From JBDREC01 sp043820105 [NCBI: Pseudomonadota bacterium] (GTDB lineage Bacteria > Bdellovibrionota_F > JAHFAK01), in contig JBDREC010000059.1 in NCBI GenBank assembly GCA_043820105.1, positions 1-11,883 of the forward strand: a DNA stretch of 11,883 nucleotides, read 5' to 3'. The notes beneath the pieces were generated by a model. That model was not told the DNA's origin, did not search any database, and was given only the letters and a program-made list of their open reading frames with translations. Numbering within the stretch: position 1 is the stretch's first letter; every line of letters begins with the position of its first letter. The position numbers and the translations under genes are program-made. This document shows positions 1 through 6,117 of this stretch, piece by piece.

Positions 1-61
1 TTATATCAAGAAAGAATAGCTTAAAGCCTTCAATTTCATTTTTTATAAATTCTTTGATCAT
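1..61 (-). CDS. Unknown protein, N-terminal 20 residues only
   Basis: A reading frame starts at ATG (61-59, minus strand) and runs off the left edge; the visible start is MIKEFIKNEI, then EGFKLFFLDI. The start is supported by a strong GAGGAGG Shine-Dalgarno at 69-75. The ATG at 67 would sit directly against that site, so the ATG at 61 is the better choice. The start overlaps the stop of the upstream frame as TAATG, which suggests translational coupling with the nuclease remnant. Too little is visible to name a family. Confidence 0.5.
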   Translation of the reverse strand, partial: MIKEFIKNEIEGFKLFFLDI

Positions 62-186
62 TAGCATACCTCCTCACAGGCTGTTTTAAAAGGACATTCT
101 TTGCATTGCCAGCCTTTGCGGGCATAGAAGATTTTAGAATCAATGGCTTGTGATATTTGGGAGATGAATTTATCTGTTTCCAGGAT
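61..186 (-). pseudogene. C-terminal remnant of a PD-(D/E)XK (RecB/Cas4-like) nuclease
   Basis: On the minus strand an open frame of 41 codons without a start ends at TAA (63-61). Its end reads FYARKGWQCKECPFKTAC followed by EEVC. The pattern C-x2-C-x5-C near the C-terminus, after an aromatic and basic stretch, is typical of RecB-family and Cas4-like PD-(D/E)XK nucleases, where these cysteines help bind an iron-sulfur cluster. That family assignment is inference from a short stretch. The frame hits an in-frame stop at 189-187, and the transposase element begins at 213, so the N-terminal and catalytic part is missing here. Loss through insertion or an associated rearrangement is likely. Its stop overlaps the next start (TAATG), so it was once the upstream member of an operon. 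Confidence 0.55.
69..75 (-). promoter_or_regulatory. Ribosome binding site for the gene at the left edge
   Basis: GAGGAGG on the minus strand, seven bases from the ATG at 61. It lies inside the last codons of the nuclease remnant and decides the start at 61 over the ATG at 67. Confidence 0.6.
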
Positions 187-212
187 TTAAAATTGTGATT
201 GGAGGGTCAGAA

Positions 213-238
213 AGGGGTCAGGCCTTGACATTCGACAA
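213..238 (+). repeat. Left terminal inverted repeat of the transposase element
   Basis: Begins AGGGGTCAGGCC and is the exact reverse complement of 1259-1284. A shorter GGGTCAG also lies just outside at 203-209. Confidence 0.8.
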
Positions 239-286
239 TAAATCACCTAACAACTAATATTAAACTAATCAATTTAGGGGTAATTT

Positions 287-1279
287 ATGCCTAGACCTAA
301 AAGAATTGAATATGAAGGTGCTTGGTATCACGTCATGAATAGAGGTGCTAGCAAGAAAAGCATCTTTCATTCATATGATGACAGGGACTATTTTTTAAAG
401 CTACTAGGGCAAGTCAATGATCAATGGAATCTTCAGGCACATGCCTATTGTTTGATGACAAATCATTATCATCTGCTTGTTCATACTCCAAATCTTGGCT
501 TATCAGAAAGCATGAGACATCTTTCATCAATGTATACAATGAGATATAATAAGAAATATAAAAGGGATGGAGCATTGTTTAGAGGTAGATTCAAATCAAT
601 ATTGCTAGATAGAGATGATTGTGCATCAGCGATATTAAGATACATTCACCAAAATCCTGTGAAAGCAGGTTTATGTAAAAAGGTAGAATCATACAGATGG
701 TCTAGTCACAGAGCATATTTAAATGAAAAAAATAAACCGTCATTTTTATATACAGATGAGATATTGAAAGATTTTGCAAAGAGTAGTTCTAAGGCAAGGC
801 GAAAATTGCATGAATTTGTGATTGGAAGAGAATCTAAATATTTTATTAACTCTATAGAAGGGCCAAGACCTCTATCTGTAATGGGATCACAGGGTTTTAG
901 AGATTGGATAAAAGATAATTATTTAGATAAAGTAAAGAAAGATAAGCTAATTTCAACAGCAAGAAGTAATAAACGCCCTGAGATTAAACCAAAGCAAATG
1001 TTGTCATATGTTAGCTCTGAATTCAGTGTCAGTAAAAAAAGCATTATGGAAAATAAGTCTGGATCCATTGCAAATATACCAAGACTGACATATTTATATT
1101 TATTGCATAAAATGGCAGGTTTTACACATAATGAAATCTCTGAAATTATCAAATCAGGAAACAAGGCCTCAGTAGCTCAAAACATTTATCGCTTTTCAAG
1201 AAGGTTAGAAGAGGACGAAGAGTTGGGTGAAAGGATTAAAGGTATGAAGGGGAATTTGTTGTCGAATGTCAAGGCCTGA
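287..1279 (+). CDS. REP-associated tyrosine transposase (Y1/HUH, TnpA_REP type)
   Basis: A single-strand DNA transposase of the IS200-like Y1 superfamily. The HUH metal-binding motif is H60-Y61-H62 in the context MTNHYHLLVHTP. The likely catalytic tyrosine is Y119 in RYIHQNPVKAGL, a hallmark of REP-associated transposases (RAYTs). The N-terminus (RRxxYEGAWYHVMNRG-like, residues 6-20) and LFRGRFKS (97-104) are also typical. Residues about 210-325 form an extra domain whose pattern (LTYLYLLHKMAGFTHNEISE, then a helix with ASVAQNIYRF) resembles the DnaA C-terminal helix-turn-helix found in long RAYTs; this part is inference. AGGGG (276-280) lies six bases before the ATG. The last seven residues (LLSNVKA) and the stop are encoded largely by the right inverted repeat. 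The frame looks intact. Confidence 0.88.
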   Translation: MPRPKRIEYEGAWYHVMNRGASKKSIFHSYDDRDYFLKLLGQVNDQWNLQAHAYCLMTNHYHLLVHTPNLGLSESMRHLSSMYTMRYNKKYKRDGALFRGRFKSILLDRDDCASAILRYIHQNPVKAGLCKKVESYRWSSHRAYLNEKNKPSFLYTDEILKDFAKSSSKARRKLHEFVIGRESKYFINSIEGPRPLSVMGSQGFRDWIKDNYLDKVKKDKLISTARSNKRPEIKPKQMLSYVSSEFSVSKKSIMENKSGSIANIPRLTYLYLLHKMAGFTHNEISEIIKSGNKASVAQNIYRFSRRLEEDEELGERIKGMKGNLLSNVKA

Positions 1280-1284
1280 CCCCT
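1259..1284 (-). repeat. Right terminal inverted repeat of the transposase element
   Basis: Exact reverse complement of 213-238. It contains the transposase stop codon TGA at 1277-1279, so gene end and element end are locked together. Confidence 0.8.
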
Positions 1285-1304
1285 GTTCTTCGACCCCTGT
1301 TCTT
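1278..1304. repeat. Short tandem duplication at the element's right edge
   Basis: GACCCCTGTTCTT occurs at 1278-1290 and again at 1292-1304 (14-bp period). The first copy begins inside the right inverted repeat and the second lies just outside it. A partial transposition or slippage event at the element end would explain this. Confidence 0.6.
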
Positions 1305-1325
1305 CTTCAATTTTAAGAAGGACCT

Positions 1326-1814
1326 ATGAAAGATTGTATAACATTAAACGCTACAAGAAAAAGTATTGATATGATATTAGAGAGATTTAATGGCAATAAC
1401 TATGTTCAATGTATGAAATGTGGAAGCATTAAAGCGGATGCTAAAGAACTTTTAAAAACACTTGTTATTATTACAGAAGAAGCTTTTAAATATGAAGATG
1501 AATTGTTTTATATGGAAGATGCGGATGATTCAGAAATTGGGATATATGACAGCGATGGACAATTAAGTGCCTATTCAGATTATTTTAGTGATTTATTGTA
1601 TTCAATGGTTACAGTCGGATTTCCAGAAAAATGTTATGAAGGCTCAGTTTTGTATGATAGATTTATAAAAGAAAATCAGCAAAGGTTAATGCCAGAATTA
1701 AACAAGTTTTTTGAGGATGCTGTGCTCATTGATGCACACCAAGTTATACTAAAGGTTAATGATTTTTGTGGATGTCCAATGAGTTTGTTTAGGGATGAAG
1801 GGGAAGATGATTGA
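1326..1814 (+). CDS. Unrecognised acidic protein, 162 residues
   Basis: I do not recognise this gene. AAGAAGGA (1315-1322) precedes the ATG by three bases. The protein is soluble in appearance, with no signal peptide or membrane segment. It is acidic in the middle (YMEDADDSEIGIYDSDG, about residues 61-77) and at the very end (RDEGEDD). It has two cysteine clusters, CMKCG (29-33) and FCGCP (147-151), which could together bind a metal, although their spacing fits no family I know. It lies 41 bases after the transposase element on the same strand but has its own ribosome binding site and is probably independent cargo. Codon use and AT bias resemble the neighbours. It is probably real because of length, ribosome binding site and composition. 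Confidence 0.6.
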   Translation: MKDCITLNATRKSIDMILERFNGNNYVQCMKCGSIKADAKELLKTLVIITEEAFKYEDELFYMEDADDSEIGIYDSDGQLSAYSDYFSDLLYSMVTVGFPEKCYEGSVLYDRFIKENQQRLMPELNKFFEDAVLIDAHQVILKVNDFCGCPMSLFRDEGEDD

Positions 1815-2244
1815 TTTTTCAAAAACCGCAATATAATTCAGCAAAGGTTATAATTAAGTACTGAAATAAGGAAAAGACAAAGCCAATATGGACTGGGGCC
1901 GGTCCAGGGCCGGTATTTTCGAGGCATCAAAAACACTTAACCTCATGTAATCACAGCCAAAATACAAATGGAGGCTAAGGGAAACAAGCCCTAAAATTGT
2001 TCTCCAATTTTCAAAAGAAGTCATCCGGTATTTTCCTGAGATATTAGCGGCTTAGGAAGCACATGAAATCCCATGAAATATAATATAGAAATTTTATAGA
2101 ACCGATTTGAGGTAATTTGAGACGGAGAACAATTTTTTGTATGAAATTGGGTGGAGAACAATCCTGCCTTGCTATGATCGGATGATGCAATATTAATGTT
2201 AAACCATCAAAAAGAAGTTGACATGTTGATGTTGATCGGATACC
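1815..2244. other. Gene-free stretch with IS/MITE-like inverted repeats
   Basis: No credible gene is seen here. It holds a GC-rich island (about 1890-1914) with GGGCCGGT repeated at 1896-1903 and 1907-1914, and CCGGTATTTTC directly repeated at 1910-1920 and 2025-2035. It also holds the GGAGAACAAT repeats described separately. Near the end TTGACA (2218-2223) is followed 17 bases later by TACCAT, which overlaps the fic start; it is a weak promoter candidate. The stretch looks like decayed insertion debris. Confidence 0.5.
1993..2162. repeat. Candidate decayed IS or MITE with ATTGTTCTCC ends
   Basis: A left arm AAAATTGTTCTCCA (1993-2006) is inverted relative to GGAGAACAATTTT (2124-2136), a 13-base match, and to TGGAGAACAAT (2152-2162), an 11-base match. 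The two right-side copies are in direct orientation, 28 bases apart. Inverted ends with repeated subterminal sites are what IS21-like and some other IS termini look like. The interior (about 120 bp) has no gene. The identity of the parent element is unknown. Confidence 0.4.
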
Positions 2245-3192
2245 ATGAATATTATGTTATCCAATCGTTTAAAAAAATTAATATTTAGAATTGAAAAAGG
2301 AATGGAACTTATAAATAATCATAGGCCTTTATCAAATTCAATTCTAAATAGGCTTCAGGAACAATTTATAATTGAGATGACCTATAATTCAAATGCAATT
2401 GAAGGTAATACTTTAACATTAAAAGAAACTAAACTAGTTTTGGAAAATGGAATAACAATTGGCGGCAAATCATTAAAAGAGCATTTAGAAACAATTAATC
2501 ACAGGGATGCAATAAAATTTATTGAAAAATTGGCAGCGTCAAAAGAAAAAATTACTGAAAGAGTTATAAGAGAAATTCATTCTTTGATATTAAAAGAAAT
2601 TGATCCTGATTATGCTGGAAGATATAGGGATGTAGCTGTAAGAATAGTAGGTTCTAGTCATAAACCACCTGAGCATATTAAAATTAATGAATTAATGGCA
2701 ACCTTTGAAAAAGAAGTATTAAGAAAAAGAAGTCTACACCCGATTATCAAAGCAAGTTTAGCACATTTTGAGTTGGTTTCAATACATCCATTCGTTGATG
2801 GGAATGGGAGGTGTGCAAGACTTTTAATGAATCTAATTTTAATAAAACATGGATTTCTTCCAGCAATTGTTTTGAATAATGACAGAAGGAAATACTATAA
2901 TACTCTTGAAAAGGCACACAAGAAAGATAAAGAAGAATTCATTATTTTTATATGCAGAGCAATTGAAAGAACTGTTTATTTATATCTTGAAGCGATTCCT
3001 AAAATAAATGAAAAAATGATAACATTAGCCCAGGCTTCTAAAATTTCTCCTTATTCTATAGACTATCTAAATGTTTTGGCCAGAAGAGGTGCTATTCCTG
3101 CCTTTAAAATAAAAAGAAATTGGGTAGTTTCACAAAAAGCCTTAGATGATTATATAAAAGAACATATGAATGCCAATGGGATTGAAAACTGA
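2245..3192 (+). CDS. Fic-domain protein with C-terminal helix-turn-helix (probable AMP transferase)
   Basis: Fic enzymes usually transfer AMP from ATP to a hydroxyl of a target protein. The catalytic motif HPFVDGNGRCAR (181-192) keeps the histidine and the GNGR anion-binding loop. Near the N-terminus, S49-N-A-I-E53-G-N55 matches the inhibitory helix (S/T)xxxE(G/N), making this a class II, self-inhibited Fic protein. Residues about 258-309 (LAQASKISPYSIDYLNVLAR, then AIPAFKIKRNWVV) resemble an excisionase-type helix-turn-helix, so DNA binding and autoregulation are plausible. At 315 residues it is near the usual length for this architecture. The start is uncertain: no good ribosome binding site precedes the ATG at 2245, and M4 (2254) is an alternative. 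The stop TGA is also the first three bases of the IS21 end, so the last residues may have been altered by insertion. Confidence 0.88.
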   Translation: MNIMLSNRLKKLIFRIEKGMELINNHRPLSNSILNRLQEQFIIEMTYNSNAIEGNTLTLKETKLVLENGITIGGKSLKEHLETINHRDAIKFIEKLAASKEKITERVIREIHSLILKEIDPDYAGRYRDVAVRIVGSSHKPPEHIKINELMATFEKEVLRKRSLHPIIKASLAHFELVSIHPFVDGNGRCARLLMNLILIKHGFLPAIVLNNDRRKYYNTLEKAHKKDKEEFIIFICRAIERTVYLYLEAIPKINEKMITLAQASKISPYSIDYLNVLARRGAIPAFKIKRNWVVSQKALDDYIKEHMNANGIEN

Positions 3193-3308
3193 CCCACCAA
3201 AGGGACGCAAAAGTGGACCACCTAGACAAAAAAAAATATCTTAAATTATTGTAAAAATAGCAATCCAATAATCTTCATTTCCCCCTTTTTTTTCTTATAA
3301 AAAATAAT

Positions 3309-3466
3309 GGAATTAGCAATGAAGGTTATCCACATGAGCAAAAATGCTACAGGCAAATATATAACGCTTGGGGCTAGGGCCATTAATAGCCCATAAGCCC
3401 CATCTGCATTTGACTGGGGCATTTTTGATTTTGTGGATAACCTGGTCGTCATAGCTAGCTAATTCC
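3309..3466. repeat. 158-bp palindromic element with DnaA-box-like arms
   Basis: The main arms are 3323-3358 and 3408-3443: 30 of 36 positions pair, including 12 perfect pairs ending in TTATCCACA, a perfect DnaA-box sequence, in inverted orientation. Outside them GGAATTAGC (3309-3317) pairs perfectly with GCTAATTCC (3458-3466). Inside, TGGGGC (3369-3374) pairs with GCCCCA (3397-3402), and GGGC (3377-3380) pairs with GCCC (3389-3392). The whole can fold as one long nested hairpin in DNA or RNA. It lies between the istB stop and the IS end. A MITE inserted in the IS or a structured RNA are possible; an attC site is unlikely because no GTTRRRY core is present. Confidence 0.6.
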
Positions 3467-3482
3467 TTTCAAAAAAATCATA

Positions 3483-4241
3483 TTACTTTAGTTTTTTATT
3501 AAATGCTTCTTTATGTTCTTTTGCCCTGTAACTTTCTCCTTTTATCGATATTATCTGGGAATGATGTATTAATCTGTCTATTATCGCTGAAGCCAGAACT
3601 TGGTCAAAAAGAATATTTCCCCAATCTTCAAAAGACTTGTTTGATGTTATTATTATTGATGAGTTTTCATATCTTTGATTTATTATTTCAAACAAGTCAT
3701 CTACCGCATTTTGCGTAAACTTTTTGAATCCTAATTCATCTATTATTAAAAGATCTGGCTTTATATAATCCTCGATTCTTTTATGATATGATCCATCTGC
3801 TCGTGATTGATATAGTTCTTTTATTAAATCATAGGCTGTTGTAAACAAAACTTTATGTCCTCTTAATAATGCTTTAAAGCCTATCGACGTTGCTAAATGT
3901 GTTTTACCTGTACCTGGTTTCCCTAAAAATATTATATTTTCTTTTTTATACATGAATGAACAAGTCGCTATATCTAAGATCTGTGATTGATTGATACTTG
4001 GCTGAAAATTAAAATCGAAACCTTCTATCCTTTTTTTTCCAAACTTACTCATTTTTGATTTTGAGATCCTTTTTTTTAACGAATTATTTTTTCTTGATAA
4101 TTCTTCTTCATCTAAAAGATTATTTAAAAACTCTAGATGCGCTAAACTACTTGATTTTGCATATTCTATTTTATCTTCCAATGCTTTTGAAATTCCTGCC
4201 AATTTAAAAGTTGTTAACTTTTTTTTCACTTCTTGTATCAT
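3483..4241 (-). CDS. istB: IS21-family ATP-binding helper protein IstB
   Basis: IstB is an AAA+ ATPase, related to DnaC, that assembles on DNA and directs the IstA transposase. Walker A is GKPGTGKT (107-114), followed by H115. Walker B is LLIIDE (164-169) with LGF after it, and the sensor segment is IIITSNKSFEDW (196-207). The N-terminus (KLTTFKLAGISKALEDKI) is the usual IstB lead-in domain. At 252 residues it is full length. AAGGAGG (4249-4255) lies seven bases before the ATG, in the short gap after the istA stop. No lesion is visible, so the ATPase could still be made, although its partner is broken. A closely related DnaC-like helicase loader is unlikely because of the istA neighbour. Confidence 0.9.
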   Translation of the reverse strand: MIQEVKKKLTTFKLAGISKALEDKIEYAKSSSLAHLEFLNNLLDEEELSRKNNSLKKRISKSKMSKFGKKRIEGFDFNFQPSINQSQILDIATCSFMYKKENIIFLGKPGTGKTHLATSIGFKALLRGHKVLFTTAYDLIKELYQSRADGSYHKRIEDYIKPDLLIIDELGFKKFTQNAVDDLFEIINQRYENSSIIITSNKSFEDWGNILFDQVLASAIIDRLIHHSQIISIKGESYRAKEHKEAFNKKLK

Positions 4242-4259
4242 TTTTTCGCCTCCTTATTT

Positions 4260-4970
4260 TTAATGAAGTTTATCGTATTTACTTAAATCACTTTTATAAA
4301 TTTCACTTTCTTTTCTCTTGCTTAGATCTTCCATATCAAAAAGTTCATTTTCTGGCATATATTTTTGCATTAAAATATTTTTTATACATTTGTAAGTATA
4401 GTTCTCATACTGAGCTGCTCTTAAACACGCATTTCCCAGCTTTTGAGCCCCATACTTTTTCCCTAATGTTAAAATTCCCTGGATCATTCTGTAAGCTTCA
4501 TGATCTTTTTCATGAAACATCTGATCACAATAATTATAAACAATATCTCCATATTTTTTTGCTCGATTCATATAATATTCATATGTATTGGAACTTATGA
4601 GCTCTATCCATTCAGGAAAATGGCTTTTATGATTTATTTTTTCACCAATAAAACTTGCCCTTTTATGTGTATGAATTGTTTCTAATTTCTTATTGTAAAT
4701 TTGAACAAAGTATTTTGATTTCTTAATATATAATTCTTCTCCGACATAAGAATATGGAGCTGAATATAATGATTTATCTACTCGTAAATAACAGTCCAAA
4801 TGAAGTTTATGAATTGTCCATTCACTTGAATCAAAAATTTCTAATGGAAGTTTCGCAAGTATTTTTTTCTCTTCATTTTCAAAAACGTCTTTTGGAATTC
4901 TTCTTGTTGTACCATGAATCCTTAATGATTTTTCTTCCATCCATTTTCTGGTCACCAGTCGCCAGAGCAC
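4260..4970 (-). pseudogene. istA: C-terminal fragment of IS21 transposase IstA
   Basis: The open frame encodes 236 residues, but IS21 transposases are about twice as long. What remains is the segment after the DDE core, recognisable by RIHGTTRRIPKDVF (residues about 17-30) and the C-terminal Mu-transposase-like beta domain (KLHLDCYLRVDKSLYSAPYSY is the region around residues 53-73). The N-terminal helix-turn-helix and the catalytic DDE residues are absent. The frame's apparent GTG start (4970-4968) and its first residues (MLWRLVTR) come from CCAGTC-type heptamer repeats, not from istA. The genuine istA sequence starts around 4948. The stop at 4260-4262 precedes the istB start by 18 bases. Confidence 0.82.
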
Positions 4971-5023
4971 CAGTCACCTGCTGAATACCGAATACTGAAT
5001 ACCAAATACCAATCTCACCACTT
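4948..5023. repeat. Heptamer repeat block at the istA breakpoint
   Basis: The stretch reads in sevens: ACCAGTC, GCCAGAG, CACCAGT, CACCTGC, TGAATAC, CGAATAC, TGAATAC, CAAATAC, CAATCTC, ACCACTT. The second half is the same series as in the large block at 5783-6299. It replaces the missing 5' part of istA and supplies the false start codon of the fragment. Confidence 0.75.
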
Positions 5024-5078
5024 TATATTTTCTCAATTATCTTGATTTGTATGTAGAAATTGATTAATAATTCAAGTT

Positions 5079-5585
5079 ATGGATAGACTAATCGAATTGT
5101 TAAATAAAATGAAAGTTTCTGGTATAATTAGTAATTATGCAATTGGAGGAGCTACTGCGCTTGTTTATTATTTTGAACCTATTAATACTCAGGATATAGA
5201 TGTTTTTACGGTTCTTAATTCAAAAAATGATGTTTTGGTTAATCTTTCTCCAATTTATGATTTTCTAAAAAAGGAAAAATGTAAATTTGAAAAGGAATTT
5301 GTACTTATTCAAAATATTCCTGTTCAGTTTCTTGTGCCTTATAATGAGCTGCTTACAGAGGCAGTTGAAAAGGGCAAATATGTTTCCTATGGTAGAAAAA
5401 AAATTAGAATATTTGACTTAGAGTATCTTATGGCAATTATGATACAGACTGGAAGACTTAAGGATAAGGCAAGGCTTTCAGACCTTGTTTTGCAGAAAAT
5501 TAAATTTGATGCAAAAAAGCTTAATACAATATTAAAAAAATTCAGTCTTTATGAAAAGTGGCTTGAGCTTAAGGAGACCTTCTAA
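5079..5585 (+). CDS. AbiEii/DUF6036-like nucleotidyltransferase, candidate toxin
   Basis: A 168-residue protein of the DNA polymerase beta-like nucleotidyltransferase fold. The signature is IGGATAL (22-28) followed by T37-Q-D39-I-D41-V, which provides the glycine pair and two metal-binding aspartates. The third carboxylate is not obvious: the expected strand reads NIPVQFL (79-85) with glutamine 83. That PVQFL form, together with the later QTGRLKDKARL (123-133), is as I remember it for a widespread subfamily of small bacterial nucleotidyltransferases, so the enzyme need not be dead. Related AbiEii and MNT proteins act as toxins by nucleotide transfer to RNA or protein. It has no clear ribosome binding site. 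TTGATT with a TAATAA-like -10 17 bases later, around 5044-5072, is a weak promoter. The partner gene starts two bases after its stop. Confidence 0.75.
   Translation: MDRLIELLNKMKVSGIISNYAIGGATALVYYFEPINTQDIDVFTVLNSKNDVLVNLSPIYDFLKKEKCKFEKEFVLIQNIPVQFLVPYNELLTEAVEKGKYVSYGRKKIRIFDLEYLMAIMIQTGRLKDKARLSDLVLQKIKFDAKKLNTILKKFSLYEKWLELKETF
5571..5576 (+). promoter_or_regulatory. Ribosome binding site inside the nucleotidyltransferase gene
   Basis: AAGGAG, ten bases before ATG 5587 and overlapping the last codons of the upstream gene. It decides the start of the small partner and implies coupled translation. Confidence 0.55.
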
Positions 5586-5586
5586 G

Positions 5587-5760
5587 ATGAATAAGGAAGA
5601 AGAAATTATAAGTGAAATCAAAGAATCAAAAAAAGCAGTAAAGAATTATCTCATTAACTTGTCATTTAGTGAAAAAATAAAACGTATAGTTGAAATGCAG
5701 AAACTTTCAGCCAAGCTAAAGAAAGGTTCTAAAAATAAAATTTATATATGGAATATTTAA
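5587..5760 (+). CDS. Small basic helical partner of the nucleotidyltransferase
   Basis: A 57-residue protein starting at ATG 5587, two bases after the upstream stop. AAGGAG (5571-5576) lies ten bases before it, inside the end of the first gene, which favours this start over an in-frame ATG at 5551. The N-terminal half is charged and helical (KEEEIISEIKESKKAVKNY). It continues with LSFSEKIKRIVEMQKLSAKL (24-43) and ends in the basic, aromatic KNKIYIWNI. The LsfxEKixxivExQk pattern resembles small proteins I recall next to PVQFL-type nucleotidyltransferases, but I cannot verify that here. The tight coupling suggests an antitoxin or regulator of the first gene. This is inference from gene order. 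Confidence 0.65.
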   Translation: MNKEEEIISEIKESKKAVKNYLINLSFSEKIKRIVEMQKLSAKLKKGSKNKIYIWNI

Positions 5761-5782
5761 GAAAAAAGAACTGCGTTACTAA

Positions 5783-5925
5783 CGGTTGAAAAAACAATTA
5801 ATAGTCAAAATCAATTTTCAATAATCAATGAATACTAAATACTGAATACTGAATACCAAATACCAATCTTACCACTTACCACTTACCACTTACCACTTAC
5901 CACTTACCACTTGTTCCCTTGCGTT
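5783..5925. repeat. Composite heptamer repeat, unit 1 (diverged)
   Basis: The order of motifs is a CGGTTGAAAA lead, CAATNNT-type heptamers, TGAATAC/TAAATAC heptamers, CAAATAC, then six exact TTACCAC copies (5869-5910) and the octamers TTGTTCCC and TTGCGTTC. It is the same series as units 2 and 3 with a diverged first part. It directly follows the small partner gene, in the gap between two convergent genes. Confidence 0.8.
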
Positions 5926-6117
5926 CTTGTTCCCTAAGAAATATACTACATCACCATCGTTGAAAATAATCAATAATCAACAATCAATTTTCAATAATCA
6001 ATGAATACTGAATACTAAATACTGAATACTGAATACTAAATACTGAATACTAAATACTGAATACCAAATATCAAATACCAATCTTACCACTTACCACTTA
6101 CCACTTACCACTTACCA
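5926..6117. repeat. Composite heptamer repeat, unit 2
   Basis: Its first 125 bases (5926-6050) are identical to 6118-6242. The unit has an octamer, a linker (AAGAAATATACTACATCACC and onward), CAATAAT-type heptamers, a run of TGAATAC/TAAATAC heptamers and five TTACCAC copies (6084-6118). Confidence 0.85.

Larger units (their letters stand above)
213..1284 (+). mobile_element. REP-associated tyrosine transposase element with 26-bp inverted ends
   Basis: The transposase gene is enclosed by perfect 26-bp inverted repeats at 213-238 and 1259-1284. With one mismatch they extend inward to about 244 and 1253. Each end contains GTCA-GGCCT-TGAC or its complement, a short hairpin-forming core as expected for single-strand HUH transposition. 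The right repeat is part of the coding sequence and contains the stop codon. The left repeat contains TTGACA (225-230), which could act as a -35 box for the transposase, with only a weak -10 (TAACAA, 248-253). No target duplication is visible. Confidence 0.7.
3190..4948 (-). mobile_element. IS21-family remnant, 5'-truncated
   Basis: Intact istB and a C-terminal istA fragment lie in the canonical istA-istB order on the minus strand, 18 bases apart. The downstream end is probably at 3190, where TGACCCACC is followed by GTGGACCACC (about 3213-3222); IS21 ends start with TG and carry repeated subterminal sites. The other end, the IstA helix-turn-helix and the DDE catalytic core are missing. The break lies near 4948, where heptamer repeat sequence begins. 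Without the IstA catalytic domain the element cannot move itself. The 290 bases between istB and the end are longer than I would expect and hold a palindromic element. Confidence 0.75.

Noticed and set aside
919-1164. 81-residue minus-strand frame within the transposase
   Set aside because: It lies entirely opposite a gene with clear family motifs and has no supporting signals.
3323-3443. Integron attC site
   Set aside because: The length and fold are suitable, but the GTTRRRY/RYYYAAC cores are missing and no integrase is present.
3323-3443. Replication origin based on the two DnaA-box sequences
   Set aside because: Only two boxes occur, both in palindrome arms inside an IS remnant, with no dnaA, dnaN or unwinding element nearby.
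3246-3452. 68-residue minus-strand frame with a hydrophobic stretch
   Set aside because: It lies almost wholly within the 158-bp palindromic element, so the frame is most simply a by-product of the hairpin sequence. A GAAAGGA site upstream leaves a small chance that it is real.
4211-4984. Plus-strand frames opposite istA and istB
   Set aside because: They are hydrophobic shadows of the AT-rich coding strand; istB motifs and the istA family signature settle the strand.
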